From Candidatus Adiutrix sp. (GTDB taxonomy: Bacteria; Desulfobacterota; Desulfarculia; Adiutricales; Adiutricaceae), in NCBI GenBank assembly GCA_031273445.1, contig JAISRV010000251.1, positions 1 through 13,029 of the forward strand: 13,029 nt of DNA, given 5' to 3'. The position numbers and the translations under genes were made by a program. Positions 1 through 6,970 of the stretch are shown here, piece by piece; positions within the stretch are counted from its first letter, which is position 1; each line of letters opens with the position of its first letter. The notes beneath the pieces were generated by a model, which saw nothing but the letters and a program-made list of their open reading frames with translations, searched no databases and was not told where the DNA came from.

Positions 1-245
1 TAGCCAGGGAAATAGCCCTGGCCCCCGCTGAGCTTGACCCGGGGCTCAATGGCGTCCTTGACCGGGATGATCCGGGTGCTGTCGCCGGGGCTGGCCAAGT
101 CCAGGTCAAGGCCGGCGAAACGCCTGTCCAGCAGCAACTTCTTCAGCGCCTCTTCCTTGTCGATGTGAAGAAGGCCGTTTTCCAGCCGGGTCGGGCCGTC
201 CAGGGCCAACCCCCTCACTTTCGCCTTGTGCAGTTCCAGTCTCAT
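1..245 (-). CDS. grdI: Glycine/sarcosine/betaine reductase component B proprotein, N-terminal part (GrdE/GrdG/GrdI family, probably GrdI)
   Basis: Only the first 81 codons are present; the gene runs off the left edge. The start is ATG at 245, with an AGGAGG ribosome-binding site at 256-261 (10-base spacer). Visible hallmarks are the opening MRLELHKAKV, the segment ENGLLHIDKEE, and STRIIPVKDAIEPRVK followed by GYFPG, which match how component-B proproteins begin as I know the family. Known role: the proprotein is cleaved at an internal cysteine (outside this window) to give the alpha and pyruvoyl-containing beta subunits, which bind the amine of the substrate as a Schiff base or otherwise position it. 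The partner selenoprotein (GrdB, GrdF or GrdH) then removes the carboxymethyl group. Glycine, sarcosine and betaine versions cannot be told apart from this fragment. The betaine version (GrdI) is inferred from the BCCT transporter and MttB-family gene just upstream on the same strand. A grdH-like selenoprotein gene would be expected beyond the left edge. Confidence 0.85.
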   Translation of the reverse strand, partial: MRLELHKAKVRGLALDGPTRLENGLLHIDKEEALKKLLLDRRFAGLDLDLASPGDSTRIIPVKDAIEPRVKLSGGQGYFPG

Positions 246-358
246 TATTGTTGAACCTCCTCTTCTTTTGGATTAATCGCGGCTTCCGCCAAATTCTTCA
301 TGGTCTGAACCTTTAAAGAAAGCTTCTAGGCCCGCTTTCCGCGGCGGAGACTAAAGCC

Positions 359-377
359 CCCGCGACGAAAGTCGGGG
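359..377 (-). terminator. Possible terminator hairpin after the BCCT gene
   Basis: A hairpin with CGAC (363-366) pairing GTCG (371-374) around a four-base loop, extended past one unpaired G (362) by CCC/GGG (359-361 with 375-377). Read on the minus strand, the stem is followed by GGCTTTAG, so the T run is only three bases. It lies about 50 bases past the transporter stop and about 110 bases before the component-B start. It could be a weak terminator, an mRNA 3'-end stabiliser or a processing site that sets a different dose for the downstream gene. I see no sigma-54 or convincing sigma-70 promoter in 246-425, so downstream expression may depend on read-through. Confidence 0.3.
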
Positions 378-425
378 CCGCCCGGGCCTGATCGGCGAAG
401 CCGGGCCAGGACGAAACGGCGTAAA

Positions 426-1973
426 TCAGCGTTTCAGAAAAGGTTCCTCAATTTCCGGCGGGAACTCGTGTTTGTTGACGTCTTTGATGAAGGCCGTGTA
501 AGCCATGAAATAGAAGATGATCACCAATAGCGACGGCAATAGCGACGATAACTGCAAAGCCGATATGCCTTCGCTGAAAATCACCAGATAGATGGCTACG
601 CCGGTCATGACCAGACTCCAGAAAGCCCGACCGAACATGGGCGGATTATCCTGAGCCGCGACGTCCGTGGTGGACATCTGCGAACAGATGAACGCCGCCG
701 AGTCGGCGGTTGTGGTCAGAAAGACGAACAACAGGAACATGAAGACCGGGGTGGTCAACCCGGAGATCGGCAGATTGTCCAAGACGCTGAAAATAGCCGT
801 CGATGTGGCGCCGCCTTTGATGGTTTCCAGCATTTCAGGGTTGGTGGTCATGGCCATGTTCAATGAGGTGGAGCCGAAAACCGTGAACCACATGTAGGAG
901 CTGAAAACAGCCACGACCATATGGACTACCACGATTTCCCTAATGGTGCGCCCCTTGGAAATGCGGGCCACGAAAACGCAGAGAATCGGCGCCCAGGCCA
1001 GCCACCAGGCCCAGTAGAAAGTGGTCCAGCCTTGAGGGAAACCGCCCTTTTCCACCGGGTCGGTCCACAGGCTCATAACCGCGAATCTGTCGATAATAAA
1101 ACCCAGGGCATTGGCGCCCATATCCATGATAAATCTGGTCGGCCCGAATAGAAAAACAAAAATCATCAGAACCACGGCGATGACGATATTGAGGTTGCTT
1201 AAGCGGCTGAGGCCCTTACGAAGGCCCAACAAGTTCGAGGTCACCGTGCCCGCGGCCCATAAAAAACCGATGAAAATGAAAACGCCGGCGCTTTCAGCCA
1301 CCGCGTAACGCAGGTGCAGACCCGAGGCTAATTGCTTGATGCCCAACCCCAGCGAGGTGATCACCCCCATGACCAGAGCGAAGATGAGAATGCCGTCGAT
1401 CATTTTGGCGAAAACTCCGCCCCACATATGCCTGAGAGATTCCGGCAAGGCGCTGGAATAGCGCAGGGAACGCCCACGGCGATAAGCGAAATAACCGATA
1501 GGGATAGTCAAAACCAGGTAAAAGGCCCAAGGCGTCCATCCCCAATGGAAAAGCGTCCAGGCCAGGGCCACTGCCGCGGCCTCGGCGGTCTCAGCCGCAA
1601 TATGCAGAGGAGGTCCGACAAAAAAACAAAGCGGCTCGGCGGCTGACCAGTAAACTATGCCGATGCCGTTGCCGCAGGCGAAAATCATGGCATACCAGGC
1701 GAAATTGGAAAATTCCGGCTTCGATTCCGGAGGGCCGAACTTGATGTGATGATAGCGGCCTAAGATGAGCCACAAAGAAGCCAGAATGCAGATGAAGCCG
1801 AACAAAAGATACAGCCAGCCGATGTCATGGGTAAGAAGATTGAAGGCTTTGCTCATATTGGCGCCCAGATTGTCGCCGGCCACCTGGCCCCAGATTATAA
1901 AGATTGCCACTAAAACCAAGGGAACGCCGACTATGATCGGATCCATCTTGGCGGGTGGTTGTTTTTGATCCAT
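426..1973 (-). CDS. BCCT-family betaine/carnitine/choline transporter
   Basis: A 515-residue integral membrane protein with about 12 hydrophobic segments, the usual length and layout for BCCT carriers. Diagnostic motifs are the glycine-rich stretch GNGIGIVYWSAAEP (101-114), YFAYRRGRSLRYSSAL (161-176), the tryptophan-rich TTFYWAWWLAWAP (317-329, W321, W323, W324, W327), ARISKGRTIRE (336-346) and TTTADSAAF (420-428). In the BetP structure the tryptophans of this segment form the aromatic box holding the trimethylammonium group, so a quaternary-amine substrate is well supported. Glycine betaine itself is inferred from the neighbours. The family's usual GMGIG is GNGIG here (N102), close to the residues that distinguish coupling modes. 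No long charged C-terminal osmosensing tail is seen (it ends shortly after residue 500), which suits nutrient uptake rather than osmoregulation. The start ATG has only a modest GAGAGGG about 6 bases upstream. The 240-base gap to the upstream methyltransferase (1974-2213) shows a small CCGAC/GTCGG hairpin at 2094-2107 and no clear promoter. Confidence 0.95.
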   Translation of the reverse strand: MDQKQPPAKMDPIIVGVPLVLVAIFIIWGQVAGDNLGANMSKAFNLLTHDIGWLYLLFGFICILASLWLILGRYHHIKFGPPESKPEFSNFAWYAMIFACGNGIGIVYWSAAEPLCFFVGPPLHIAAETAEAAAVALAWTLFHWGWTPWAFYLVLTIPIGYFAYRRGRSLRYSSALPESLRHMWGGVFAKMIDGILIFALVMGVITSLGLGIKQLASGLHLRYAVAESAGVFIFIGFLWAAGTVTSNLLGLRKGLSRLSNLNIVIAVVLMIFVFLFGPTRFIMDMGANALGFIIDRFAVMSLWTDPVEKGGFPQGWTTFYWAWWLAWAPILCVFVARISKGRTIREIVVVHMVVAVFSSYMWFTVFGSTSLNMAMTTNPEMLETIKGGATSTAIFSVLDNLPISGLTTPVFMFLLFVFLTTTADSAAFICSQMSTTDVAAQDNPPMFGRAFWSLVMTGVAIYLVIFSEGISALQLSSLLPSLLVIIFYFMAYTAFIKDVNKHEFPPEIEEPFLKR

Positions 1974-2213
1974 AGCTACCCTCTCTTATGCGTCGCCCGT
2001 TTGCTGGCAACAGTAAAAATGTTGCGGAAACCTTTTTGAAATTTTTTGTTGCGGGGCACGGGGTTCCCTATTAACGGGCGGGGGTCGCGCCGTCCGACCG
2101 TAGTCGGCGCCACGGCCCCTGATTGCTAGGCGGCGTAAGAAAGAGTCGCTTTTTTTTGGACCAACCGGTCGGTAACGCAGACGGTCAAGGCCAACGACCC
2201 CAATAAGAACGAA

Positions 2214-3686
2214 TCATTTTTGTTTGGACCAGCCGGCCTGCATCTTATCGAATTCGGCCACGATTTTCGGGTCGATCGGCTTGGGGGGCTTGGCCATGAG
2301 CTTGACCGTCTTTTCGCTCAGGCGCTGTTCGAACTGCTTGGAGCCGTTGGCTTCCCAGGTTTCCATCATGGTCCTGTCCCACAGGTCGTCGGTCATGTGG
2401 TATTCTTTAAAATGTTTGAGGGTGTGTTTTTCCCGCAGGAAGTTGCCGCCGTTGCCGACCTTGGCGATGACGTCCAAGGCCAGGGTTTCCCGGCTGACTT
2501 CCAGGCCCTTCATGACCGCGGCCACGTTGGCCAGAATTTCGTTGACCAGCACCATGAAGCCCGGGGAAGAAGTGGTGCCGTGGTCGATCCAGGCCGCGCA
2601 ATCGTGCACCAGGCCGGCCCCCACGGCGGCCAGGGTCATGCACTGCAGGGCCGTTTCGGCGGCGGCCTGGGCGTCGTTGAATTTGGCGTCGGTGCAGCCG
2701 CCGGTGGCGAAGAAGGGCAGACCCCAGGCCTGGGCCATCTGGCTGAGGGCGGCGATCATGGTGGTCATTTCCGGCTGACCGTAGGAGAAGATGGTGCTCT
2801 TCATGTTCATGGCCGAGGAGAAGCCGCCGAAAACGAAGTTGGCGCCGGGGGCGATGGTCTGCTGCAGCACTATGCCGCTGAGGGATTCGGCCGCCGACTG
2901 GACGATCGTTCCGGCCATGGTGGCCGGCCCGGTGCCGCAGGAAGAGGTGCAGGGGAAGTTCAGAAGCGGGATGTTGTTTTCCGCGCAGTAGATGATGTTG
3001 GCCACGGCCGGGTCATAATAGACCAGGGGCGAAATGGGCTCGGAGTAATGGACGATGTTGGGATTCTTGTCGAAATTCTCTTTGCCTCCGACCAGGATCA
3101 TGGCCATTTCATGGACGGCCTTGACGCTCTCGACATGCTGCCCGCTGCAGAAGACCAGGGGCTTGGAGCAGTTCTGGAGGGCCCAGCGGTTGATGATCTT
3201 GTCGCCCGCTTTGGGGGGGAAGTCGTCGGCCATGCCGATGGTCATGATCCAGGTGAAGCTGTCGAGGTGTTCGGTCAGGGCGGCCAGAGCCTCGCCGTGC
3301 TTGGAGGTGAACCTGGTCCGCTTGTTGGTGACCGGATCCTGATAATAAATGCAGTCGATGCTGGGGCCGAAATAGGTGCGGCCGGGCTCCAGCACCACGT
3401 TGCGGTTGCCGTCACGGTCGGCCAGAACCAGCCGTTTGGGGGCCGTGGCGATGGCCTTTTCCAGGACGTAGGCGGGAATGCGGACAATGTTGCCGTCGAC
3501 GCGGCAACCGGCCCCGGCCATGACCTCCAGGCCGGGCTTGTAGCTCATCTTGACCCCCACCCGCTCCAAAAGTTCAAAAACGGCGGCCTGCAGCAGCTTG
3601 ATCTGCTCGTCGTTAACCACCCGCATCCTGGGGGTGAATTTGACGCCGTCAGCCACATAGCCATTGGCGATGGTCGCGAGAGACAT
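2214..3686 (-). CDS. MttB-superfamily (trimethylamine methyltransferase family) quaternary-amine methyltransferase, non-pyrrolysine type
   Basis: A 490-residue cytosolic protein of the usual MttB-family length. Recognisable features are an N-terminal helical region (about 20-50), the segment FTSKHGEALAALTEHLDSFTW (127-146; a residue pattern in MttB relatives), the core NFPCTSSCGTGPATMAGT (243-260), FVFGGFSSAMNMKS (284-297) and ATGGCTDAKFNDAQAAAE (327-344), typical of this TIM-barrel family. The reading frame has no in-frame TAG, so it lacks the pyrrolysine of true trimethylamine methyltransferases. Characterised non-pyrrolysine members demethylate quaternary amines such as glycine betaine (MtgB), proline betaine (MtpB) or carnitine (MtcB), moving the methyl to a cob(I)alamin-carrying protein. 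No corrinoid protein or MtgA-type methylcobalamin:tetrahydrofolate methyltransferase is inside the window. Glycine betaine is the likely substrate, inferred from the adjacent BCCT carrier and component-B gene. The start has an ideal AGGAGG (3694-3699, 7-base spacer). Transcription probably starts at the sigma-54 promoter near 3986-4001, giving a leader of nearly 300 bases. Confidence 0.9.
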   Translation of the reverse strand: MSLATIANGYVADGVKFTPRMRVVNDEQIKLLQAAVFELLERVGVKMSYKPGLEVMAGAGCRVDGNIVRIPAYVLEKAIATAPKRLVLADRDGNRNVVLEPGRTYFGPSIDCIYYQDPVTNKRTRFTSKHGEALAALTEHLDSFTWIMTIGMADDFPPKAGDKIINRWALQNCSKPLVFCSGQHVESVKAVHEMAMILVGGKENFDKNPNIVHYSEPISPLVYYDPAVANIIYCAENNIPLLNFPCTSSCGTGPATMAGTIVQSAAESLSGIVLQQTIAPGANFVFGGFSSAMNMKSTIFSYGQPEMTTMIAALSQMAQAWGLPFFATGGCTDAKFNDAQAAAETALQCMTLAAVGAGLVHDCAAWIDHGTTSSPGFMVLVNEILANVAAVMKGLEVSRETLALDVIAKVGNGGNFLREKHTLKHFKEYHMTDDLWDRTMMETWEANGSKQFEQRLSEKTVKLMAKPPKPIDPKIVAEFDKMQAGWSKQK

Positions 3687-3985
3687 GGGAATACCTCCTT
3701 GAAACGATTCGCGGCAGGGCGAACCGGTTTAATCCGGCCGCCCCTGGGGGAAAACAGCCGGCTTTTTGAAACCAACCCGCGATTTTAATTGCGGATGAAA
3801 CATGAAACGGCCGCCTTCAAACGGGCCTGAACGCTTTGCGGACTAAAGCGCCGCTTCCGTTGCTCAGGCAGGCCGATTCGACAATGAAAACCGAACGTCC
3901 GGTCAGAGCCCGAAAGGCCTCCGCTCAGGGCGCCGGATCGAAAAAACACTGTTTAAAAAAGACTATGTTGTCGATTGGTATAGCA

Positions 3986-4001
3986 AGCAAGATGCGGGCC
4001 A
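3986..4001 (-). promoter_or_regulatory. Sigma-54 (-24/-12) promoter for the methyltransferase gene
   Basis: The minus strand reads TGGCCCGCATCTTGCT (4001 down to 3986). It matches the sigma-54 consensus TGGCAC-N5-TTGCW at all positions except one: GG (4000-3999) and GC (3988-3987) are separated by exactly ten bases, with TT just before the GC. It lies about 300 bases upstream of the methyltransferase start and directly downstream of a sigma-54 activator gene on the same strand. A 120-base AT-rich tract lies immediately upstream of it, a usual place for DNA bending between enhancer and promoter. Transcription would begin near 3975. I searched the other intergenic gaps for GG-N10-GC by eye on the relevant strand and found no comparable site. 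Confidence 0.65.
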
Positions 4002-4123
4002 AAAATAAAATCTTTTTTTATCAATCAAAAACCGATAGTTACAAAAATATCAAAATAGACATTTTCTGTTTTAATATTTTTTTGATTATTTTTTGTTTTA
4101 ATTTTGTGTATTTTTTGTTTTTA
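4001..4123. other. AT-rich intergenic tract between activator gene and methyltransferase promoter
   Basis: About 120 bases are overwhelmingly A and T (long T runs on the plus strand), in sharp contrast to the GC-rich genes on both sides. Together with 3687-4000 this makes the 463-base gap between the methyltransferase and the activator. The tract begins where the sigma-54 promoter ends. It may be an intrinsically bent or IHF-type region that lets the activator contact the polymerase. I could not find a strict IHF consensus or a convincing paired activator site in it. No gene is supported here. Confidence 0.5.
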
Positions 4124-4149
4124 GGCGGAACGGCCGGGAGTTCTGGCGT

Positions 4150-5646
4150 TCAGGTCGATATTTTATAGTCGGCCCGGTTCAGGCCCAATTTTTTGAGGCG
4201 GTAGTGCAGTTTTTGCGGGGAATAGCCCAGAAGGCGGGCCGCTTTGGCCACATTGCCCCGGCTTTTCCGTAAAACCTCGCTCAAGTTTGCGGCCTCTTGC
4301 GTGAAATCATCCTCAAGGCCAGGGGCCGGCGGCGCCGGCGGGGGCGGCGCGGGCGGACTCAGGCCGAATTTCATCAGAGGCAGCGCGGTCTGAAGGTGCT
4401 TGAGGCTGATGGCGATTTCGTGAATCTCGGCCAGGTTGAGGGTGGCCTCGATGGCGTGTTCCATTTCCCGGACATTGCCCGGCCAGGGATAGGCCTGAAG
4501 GAAACTCAGGGCTTCAGGGGTGAAGCTCTGAATGTTTTTGCCGAGAAGCTTATTGAATTTTTTGACGAAATGACTCAGCAGGCGCGTGATGTCGCTGCGC
4601 CGCTCCCTTAACGGCGGCAGATGAACCATGACCACGCCCAGGCGGTAAAAAAGGTCGGCCCTGAGGGCGCCCCGCTCAATGGCTTCAAAAGGCGAATCAT
4701 TGACCGCGCTGATTATTTTTATGTCGATGGGGATTTCCCCGCTGGAACCGATTCTTCTGACCTGCCGGTCCTGAAGAGCCCGCAGAAGCTTGGGCTGGAG
4801 TTCCAGCGGCATGGAGTTCAGTTCATCCAGAAACAGGGCCCCGCCGTTGGCCAGTTCGAACAGCCCGGCCTTGTCCAGCGCCCCGGTGAAGGCCCCTTTG
4901 GCCGTGCCGAAGAGAATCGCCTCTAAAAGGGTGTAGGGAATGGCCGCGCAGTTTATGGCCACAAACGGCCCGGCCTTTCTGGGGCTGTTGTAATGAATGG
5001 CTTTGGCGAAAAGCTCCTTGCCGGTGCCGGTCTCGCCTATCAGCATGACCGACGACGGGGTCATGGCGGCTTTTTTGGCCATATCGACGGCGGCCATCAT
5101 GTTTTCGTCCCGGCCGATAAGGTTGTCGAAGGAAATGACGTCGGTTTTTTCGGCCTTGCCGCCGGGCGGATTTTTAAGGGCCTGGGGATTGGTTTTGGAA
5201 TAATTGTCCATCAGCATTGAATAATCGGAAACGACGCAGACCGCCCCCACCAGCATGTTTTTGTCGAACAGCGGGTAAGAGCTGCTGATGGAGTTGACCA
5301 GCTTGCCGTCCACGGTGCGATAGATATGATTGCAGTTGATGAGGGGCCTGACCAGCCTTAGGGCGTTCAGGGTCATGCTCTGGGTCGGCTCCAACTGGTA
5401 GATTTCGGTGATGGAGCGGCCGATCACGTCATGGTGGTCAAGGCCGTCCAGTTTGGCCAAAACCTTGTTGTAATAAATCAAAATGCCGTTGTGATCAGCG
5501 ATCAGAACGCCTTCATGATAATGCTCGAAGAGGCAGAGAAGAAACTGGGAGGCGTCAATGTCGTAAAGTCTGGGCCTTTTGTCCATAACTGGCTCGATTT
5601 TTTGTCTGATTGCGTGCCTGAATGACCGGCATGATTTATGCATCAT
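4150..5646 (-). CDS. PAS-domain sigma-54-dependent transcriptional activator (Fis-type HTH)
   Basis: A 498-residue enhancer-binding protein. The domains are an N-terminal PAS-like sensor (about 35-145), an AAA+ sigma-54 interaction domain (about 173-405), a proline-rich linker (430-443) and a C-terminal Fis-type helix-turn-helix (about 455-487, GNVAKAARLLGYSPQKLHYRLKKLGL region). Walker A is GETGTGKE (204-211), the sigma-54 contact loop is GAFTGA (251-256), Walker B is ALFLDE (270-275), the arginine-finger region is ALRADLFYRL (327-336), and YPWPGNVRE lies at 386-394. There is no receiver domain, so it probably senses a small molecule through PAS rather than a partner kinase. The inferred target is the sigma-54 promoter at 3986-4001, making it the likely activator of the betaine-use genes. 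The usual ESELFG before the GAFTGA loop reads EAILFG here. The start is uncertain: neither ATG 5646 nor the internal ATG at 5586 (MDKRPRLYD) has a good ribosome-binding site. The PAS domain begins after both, and the shorter form is at least as plausible. Confidence 0.92.
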   Translation of the reverse strand: MMHKSCRSFRHAIRQKIEPVMDKRPRLYDIDASQFLLCLFEHYHEGVLIADHNGILIYYNKVLAKLDGLDHHDVIGRSITEIYQLEPTQSMTLNALRLVRPLINCNHIYRTVDGKLVNSISSSYPLFDKNMLVGAVCVVSDYSMLMDNYSKTNPQALKNPPGGKAEKTDVISFDNLIGRDENMMAAVDMAKKAAMTPSSVMLIGETGTGKELFAKAIHYNSPRKAGPFVAINCAAIPYTLLEAILFGTAKGAFTGALDKAGLFELANGGALFLDELNSMPLELQPKLLRALQDRQVRRIGSSGEIPIDIKIISAVNDSPFEAIERGALRADLFYRLGVVMVHLPPLRERRSDITRLLSHFVKKFNKLLGKNIQSFTPEALSFLQAYPWPGNVREMEHAIEATLNLAEIHEIAISLKHLQTALPLMKFGLSPPAPPPPAPPAPGLEDDFTQEAANLSEVLRKSRGNVAKAARLLGYSPQKLHYRLKKLGLNRADYKIST

Positions 5647-5871
5647 TTTTCAGACCGCCGGCCGGCGCCGAAACGCCTGGCATCCTGTTTGGTTAGAAAC
5701 TAACCGCACAGGACGCTATGCCTTTAACTGTAGTTGGCCCATTATATCACCGAAATCACGCTTAGCATAGCCGTCAATCGGGCGGCGTCACACTGGAAGG
5801 CGACCGGAAATAAGTCTTTATCTCACAAAAATGAAAATTTGCCCAAATTTTAATGCGGTATGATTAAAAAA

Positions 5872-5900
5872 TTGGCTTGAATTTTTACTATTTACATAGT
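5872..5900 (+). promoter_or_regulatory. Candidate sigma-70-type promoter for the trxB-grd operon
   Basis: TTGGCT (5872-5877) and CATAGT (5895-5900) are 17 bases apart and match the -35 and -10 consensus at four of six bases each. They lie in the AT-rich part of the gap between the divergent activator and trxB genes, about 115 bases before the trxB start. The -10 element falls inside the inverted repeat 5885-5902. An alternative -10 (TATGAT, 5859-5864) lacks a well-spaced -35. No sigma-54 site was found on this strand. The rest of 5647-6013 shows no gene. Confidence 0.25.
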
Positions 5901-5902
5901 AA
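5885..5902. promoter_or_regulatory. Perfect inverted repeat, candidate operator
   Basis: TTACTAT (5885-5891) and ATAGTAA (5896-5902) form a perfect 7-base inverted repeat around the spacer TTAC. The size (18 bases, one helical turn between half-site centres) suits a dimeric regulator. It overlaps the candidate -10 of the trxB promoter in the control region between the two divergent halves. The protein that would bind it is not known; no second DNA-binding protein is encoded in the window besides the sigma-54 activator. Confidence 0.45.
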
Positions 5903-5918
5903 GCTAAAAATAGTCATG

Positions 5919-5938
5919 AAAACCCCTTTCGGGTTTTT
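5919..5938 (+). terminator. Terminator-like hairpin in the trxB leader
   Basis: AAAACCC (5919-5925) pairs with GGGTTTT (5931-5937) around a five-base loop, ending in a run of five T. It is a short intrinsic-terminator shape placed after the candidate promoter and about 75 bases before the trxB start. It could attenuate the operon or stop stray transcription from the left. With only three G-C pairs, its strength is doubtful. Confidence 0.35.
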
Positions 5939-6013
5939 GCCAATGATTCAGTCAAGGCCGAATCCGCCGAAAGCCGGATGGCCGGCAAAGAAAAACTTGT
6001 TGGAGCAGCACTG

Positions 6014-6958
6014 ATGGAAAAACGAGAATTGGTCATTTTGGGCGCCGGTCCGGCCGGCCTGACGGCGGCGCTTTACGCCCGCCGCGCCGGTCTTGAGGCT
6101 TTGGTCGTCGAAAGAGGCCTTCCCGGCGGCCAGATAAGAATAACCGACGAAATCGAAAACTGGCCCGGCCTCATTCATTCCTCGGGCCTGGACCTGGCCG
6201 ACTCTTTCCGCAAACATGCCGAACACTTCAAAGCGGAATTCATGTCGGCCGACATTAAAGAGCTGAAAGTGGAAGGCGGCCGCAAAATAATCGTCACTTC
6301 CAACGGCGAAGTGGAGGCCCTGGCCGTGATCATCGCCACCGGCGCGGCTTTCAAAAAGCTGGGCTGCCCGGGCGAACAGGAATTCATCGGCTCCGGGGTC
6401 AGCTATTGCGCGGTCTGCGACGCCGCTTTTTTCGTAGATGAAACCGTGGCCGTGGTCGGCGGCGGCAACACGGCGGTTGAAGAGGCCATGTATTTGTGCC
6501 GCTTCGCCAAAAAAGTCTACATTATTCACCGCCGGGATCAGTTCAGGGCCGACCGCCTGGCCTGCGAACGGGCCGCCCGCTGCGAAAAGCTGACGCCGGT
6601 TTGGGATTCGGCGGTCGAAAGCATTGAAGGCCAAGGCCTGGTGGAAAGAGTCAGGCTCAGGAACGTAAAAACCAATGAAGTCAGCAGCCTGGATGTGGCC
6701 GGGGTCTTCGTGTTCGTGGGCGTCGCGCCCCATGTCGACTACCTGAAGGCCGGCCTTCTGCAACAGCGTCCCGGCGGCTGGATAGTCGCCGGCGGACATC
6801 TCGAAACTTCCGTTCCCGGCATTTTCGCGGCCGGCGACGTGCGCGACACGCCCCTGAGGCAGGTGGTCACGGCCGCGGCCGACGGGGCCGTGGCCGCCAT
6901 GAGCGCCTACCACTATATCGAAAGCGGCGGCCAGTCCCTGGAGCTGGAACGGAAGTAA
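6014..6958 (+). CDS. trxB: Thioredoxin reductase (NADPH), grd-associated
   Basis: A 314-residue flavoprotein of low-molecular-weight thioredoxin-reductase length. It shows the FAD-binding GAGPAGLTAALYARRAG (10-26), the redox-active cysteine pair CAVC (C132, C135), the NADPH-binding GGGNTAVEEA (149-158) with HRRDQFR (172-178), and the C-terminal FAD motif FAAGDVRDTPLRQVVTAAADG (271-291). It transfers electrons from NADPH through FAD to thioredoxin, here presumably the TrxA encoded three genes downstream, which re-reduces GrdA after each reductase cycle. The start ATG at 6014 is chosen because TTGGAG lies 8 bases upstream and translation begins directly at the FAD domain. An in-frame upstream ATG (5978) would add 12 residues with no family support. 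The disulfide motif is CAVC rather than the CATC common in other bacteria. It is the first gene of the plus-strand operon, followed by a 299-base gap full of repeats. Confidence 0.95.
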   Translation: MEKRELVILGAGPAGLTAALYARRAGLEALVVERGLPGGQIRITDEIENWPGLIHSSGLDLADSFRKHAEHFKAEFMSADIKELKVEGGRKIIVTSNGEVEALAVIIATGAAFKKLGCPGEQEFIGSGVSYCAVCDAAFFVDETVAVVGGGNTAVEEAMYLCRFAKKVYIIHRRDQFRADRLACERAARCEKLTPVWDSAVESIEGQGLVERVRLRNVKTNEVSSLDVAGVFVFVGVAPHVDYLKAGLLQQRPGGWIVAGGHLETSVPGIFAAGDVRDTPLRQVVTAAADGAVAAMSAYHYIESGGQSLELERK

Positions 6959-6970
6959 GGGCCGGGACCT

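Noticed and set aside
2078..2093. GG-N10-GC match on the minus strand upstream of the BCCT gene
   Set aside because: Only the four core bases fit. The region is a GC run without TT before the GC or the TGGCA context, so it is expected by chance.
2214..3686. Pyrrolysine-containing trimethylamine methyltransferase
   Set aside because: No in-frame TAG occurs anywhere in the 490 codons.
2220..3788. A 522-codon open frame on the plus strand opposite the methyltransferase gene
   Set aside because: Its translation is a histidine-, glycine- and aspartate-rich low-complexity product typical of the antisense of a GC-rich gene. The minus-strand frame has clear MttB-family motifs and an ideal ribosome-binding site.
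3687..3975. A glycine or cobalamin riboswitch in the methyltransferase leader
   Set aside because: I looked for the conserved cores of both by eye and did not find them. A covariance-model search would settle it.
3836..4168. A 110-codon plus-strand frame through the activator-methyltransferase gap
   Set aside because: It runs through the sigma-54 promoter and AT-rich tract, has no family resemblance and overlaps the end of the activator gene.
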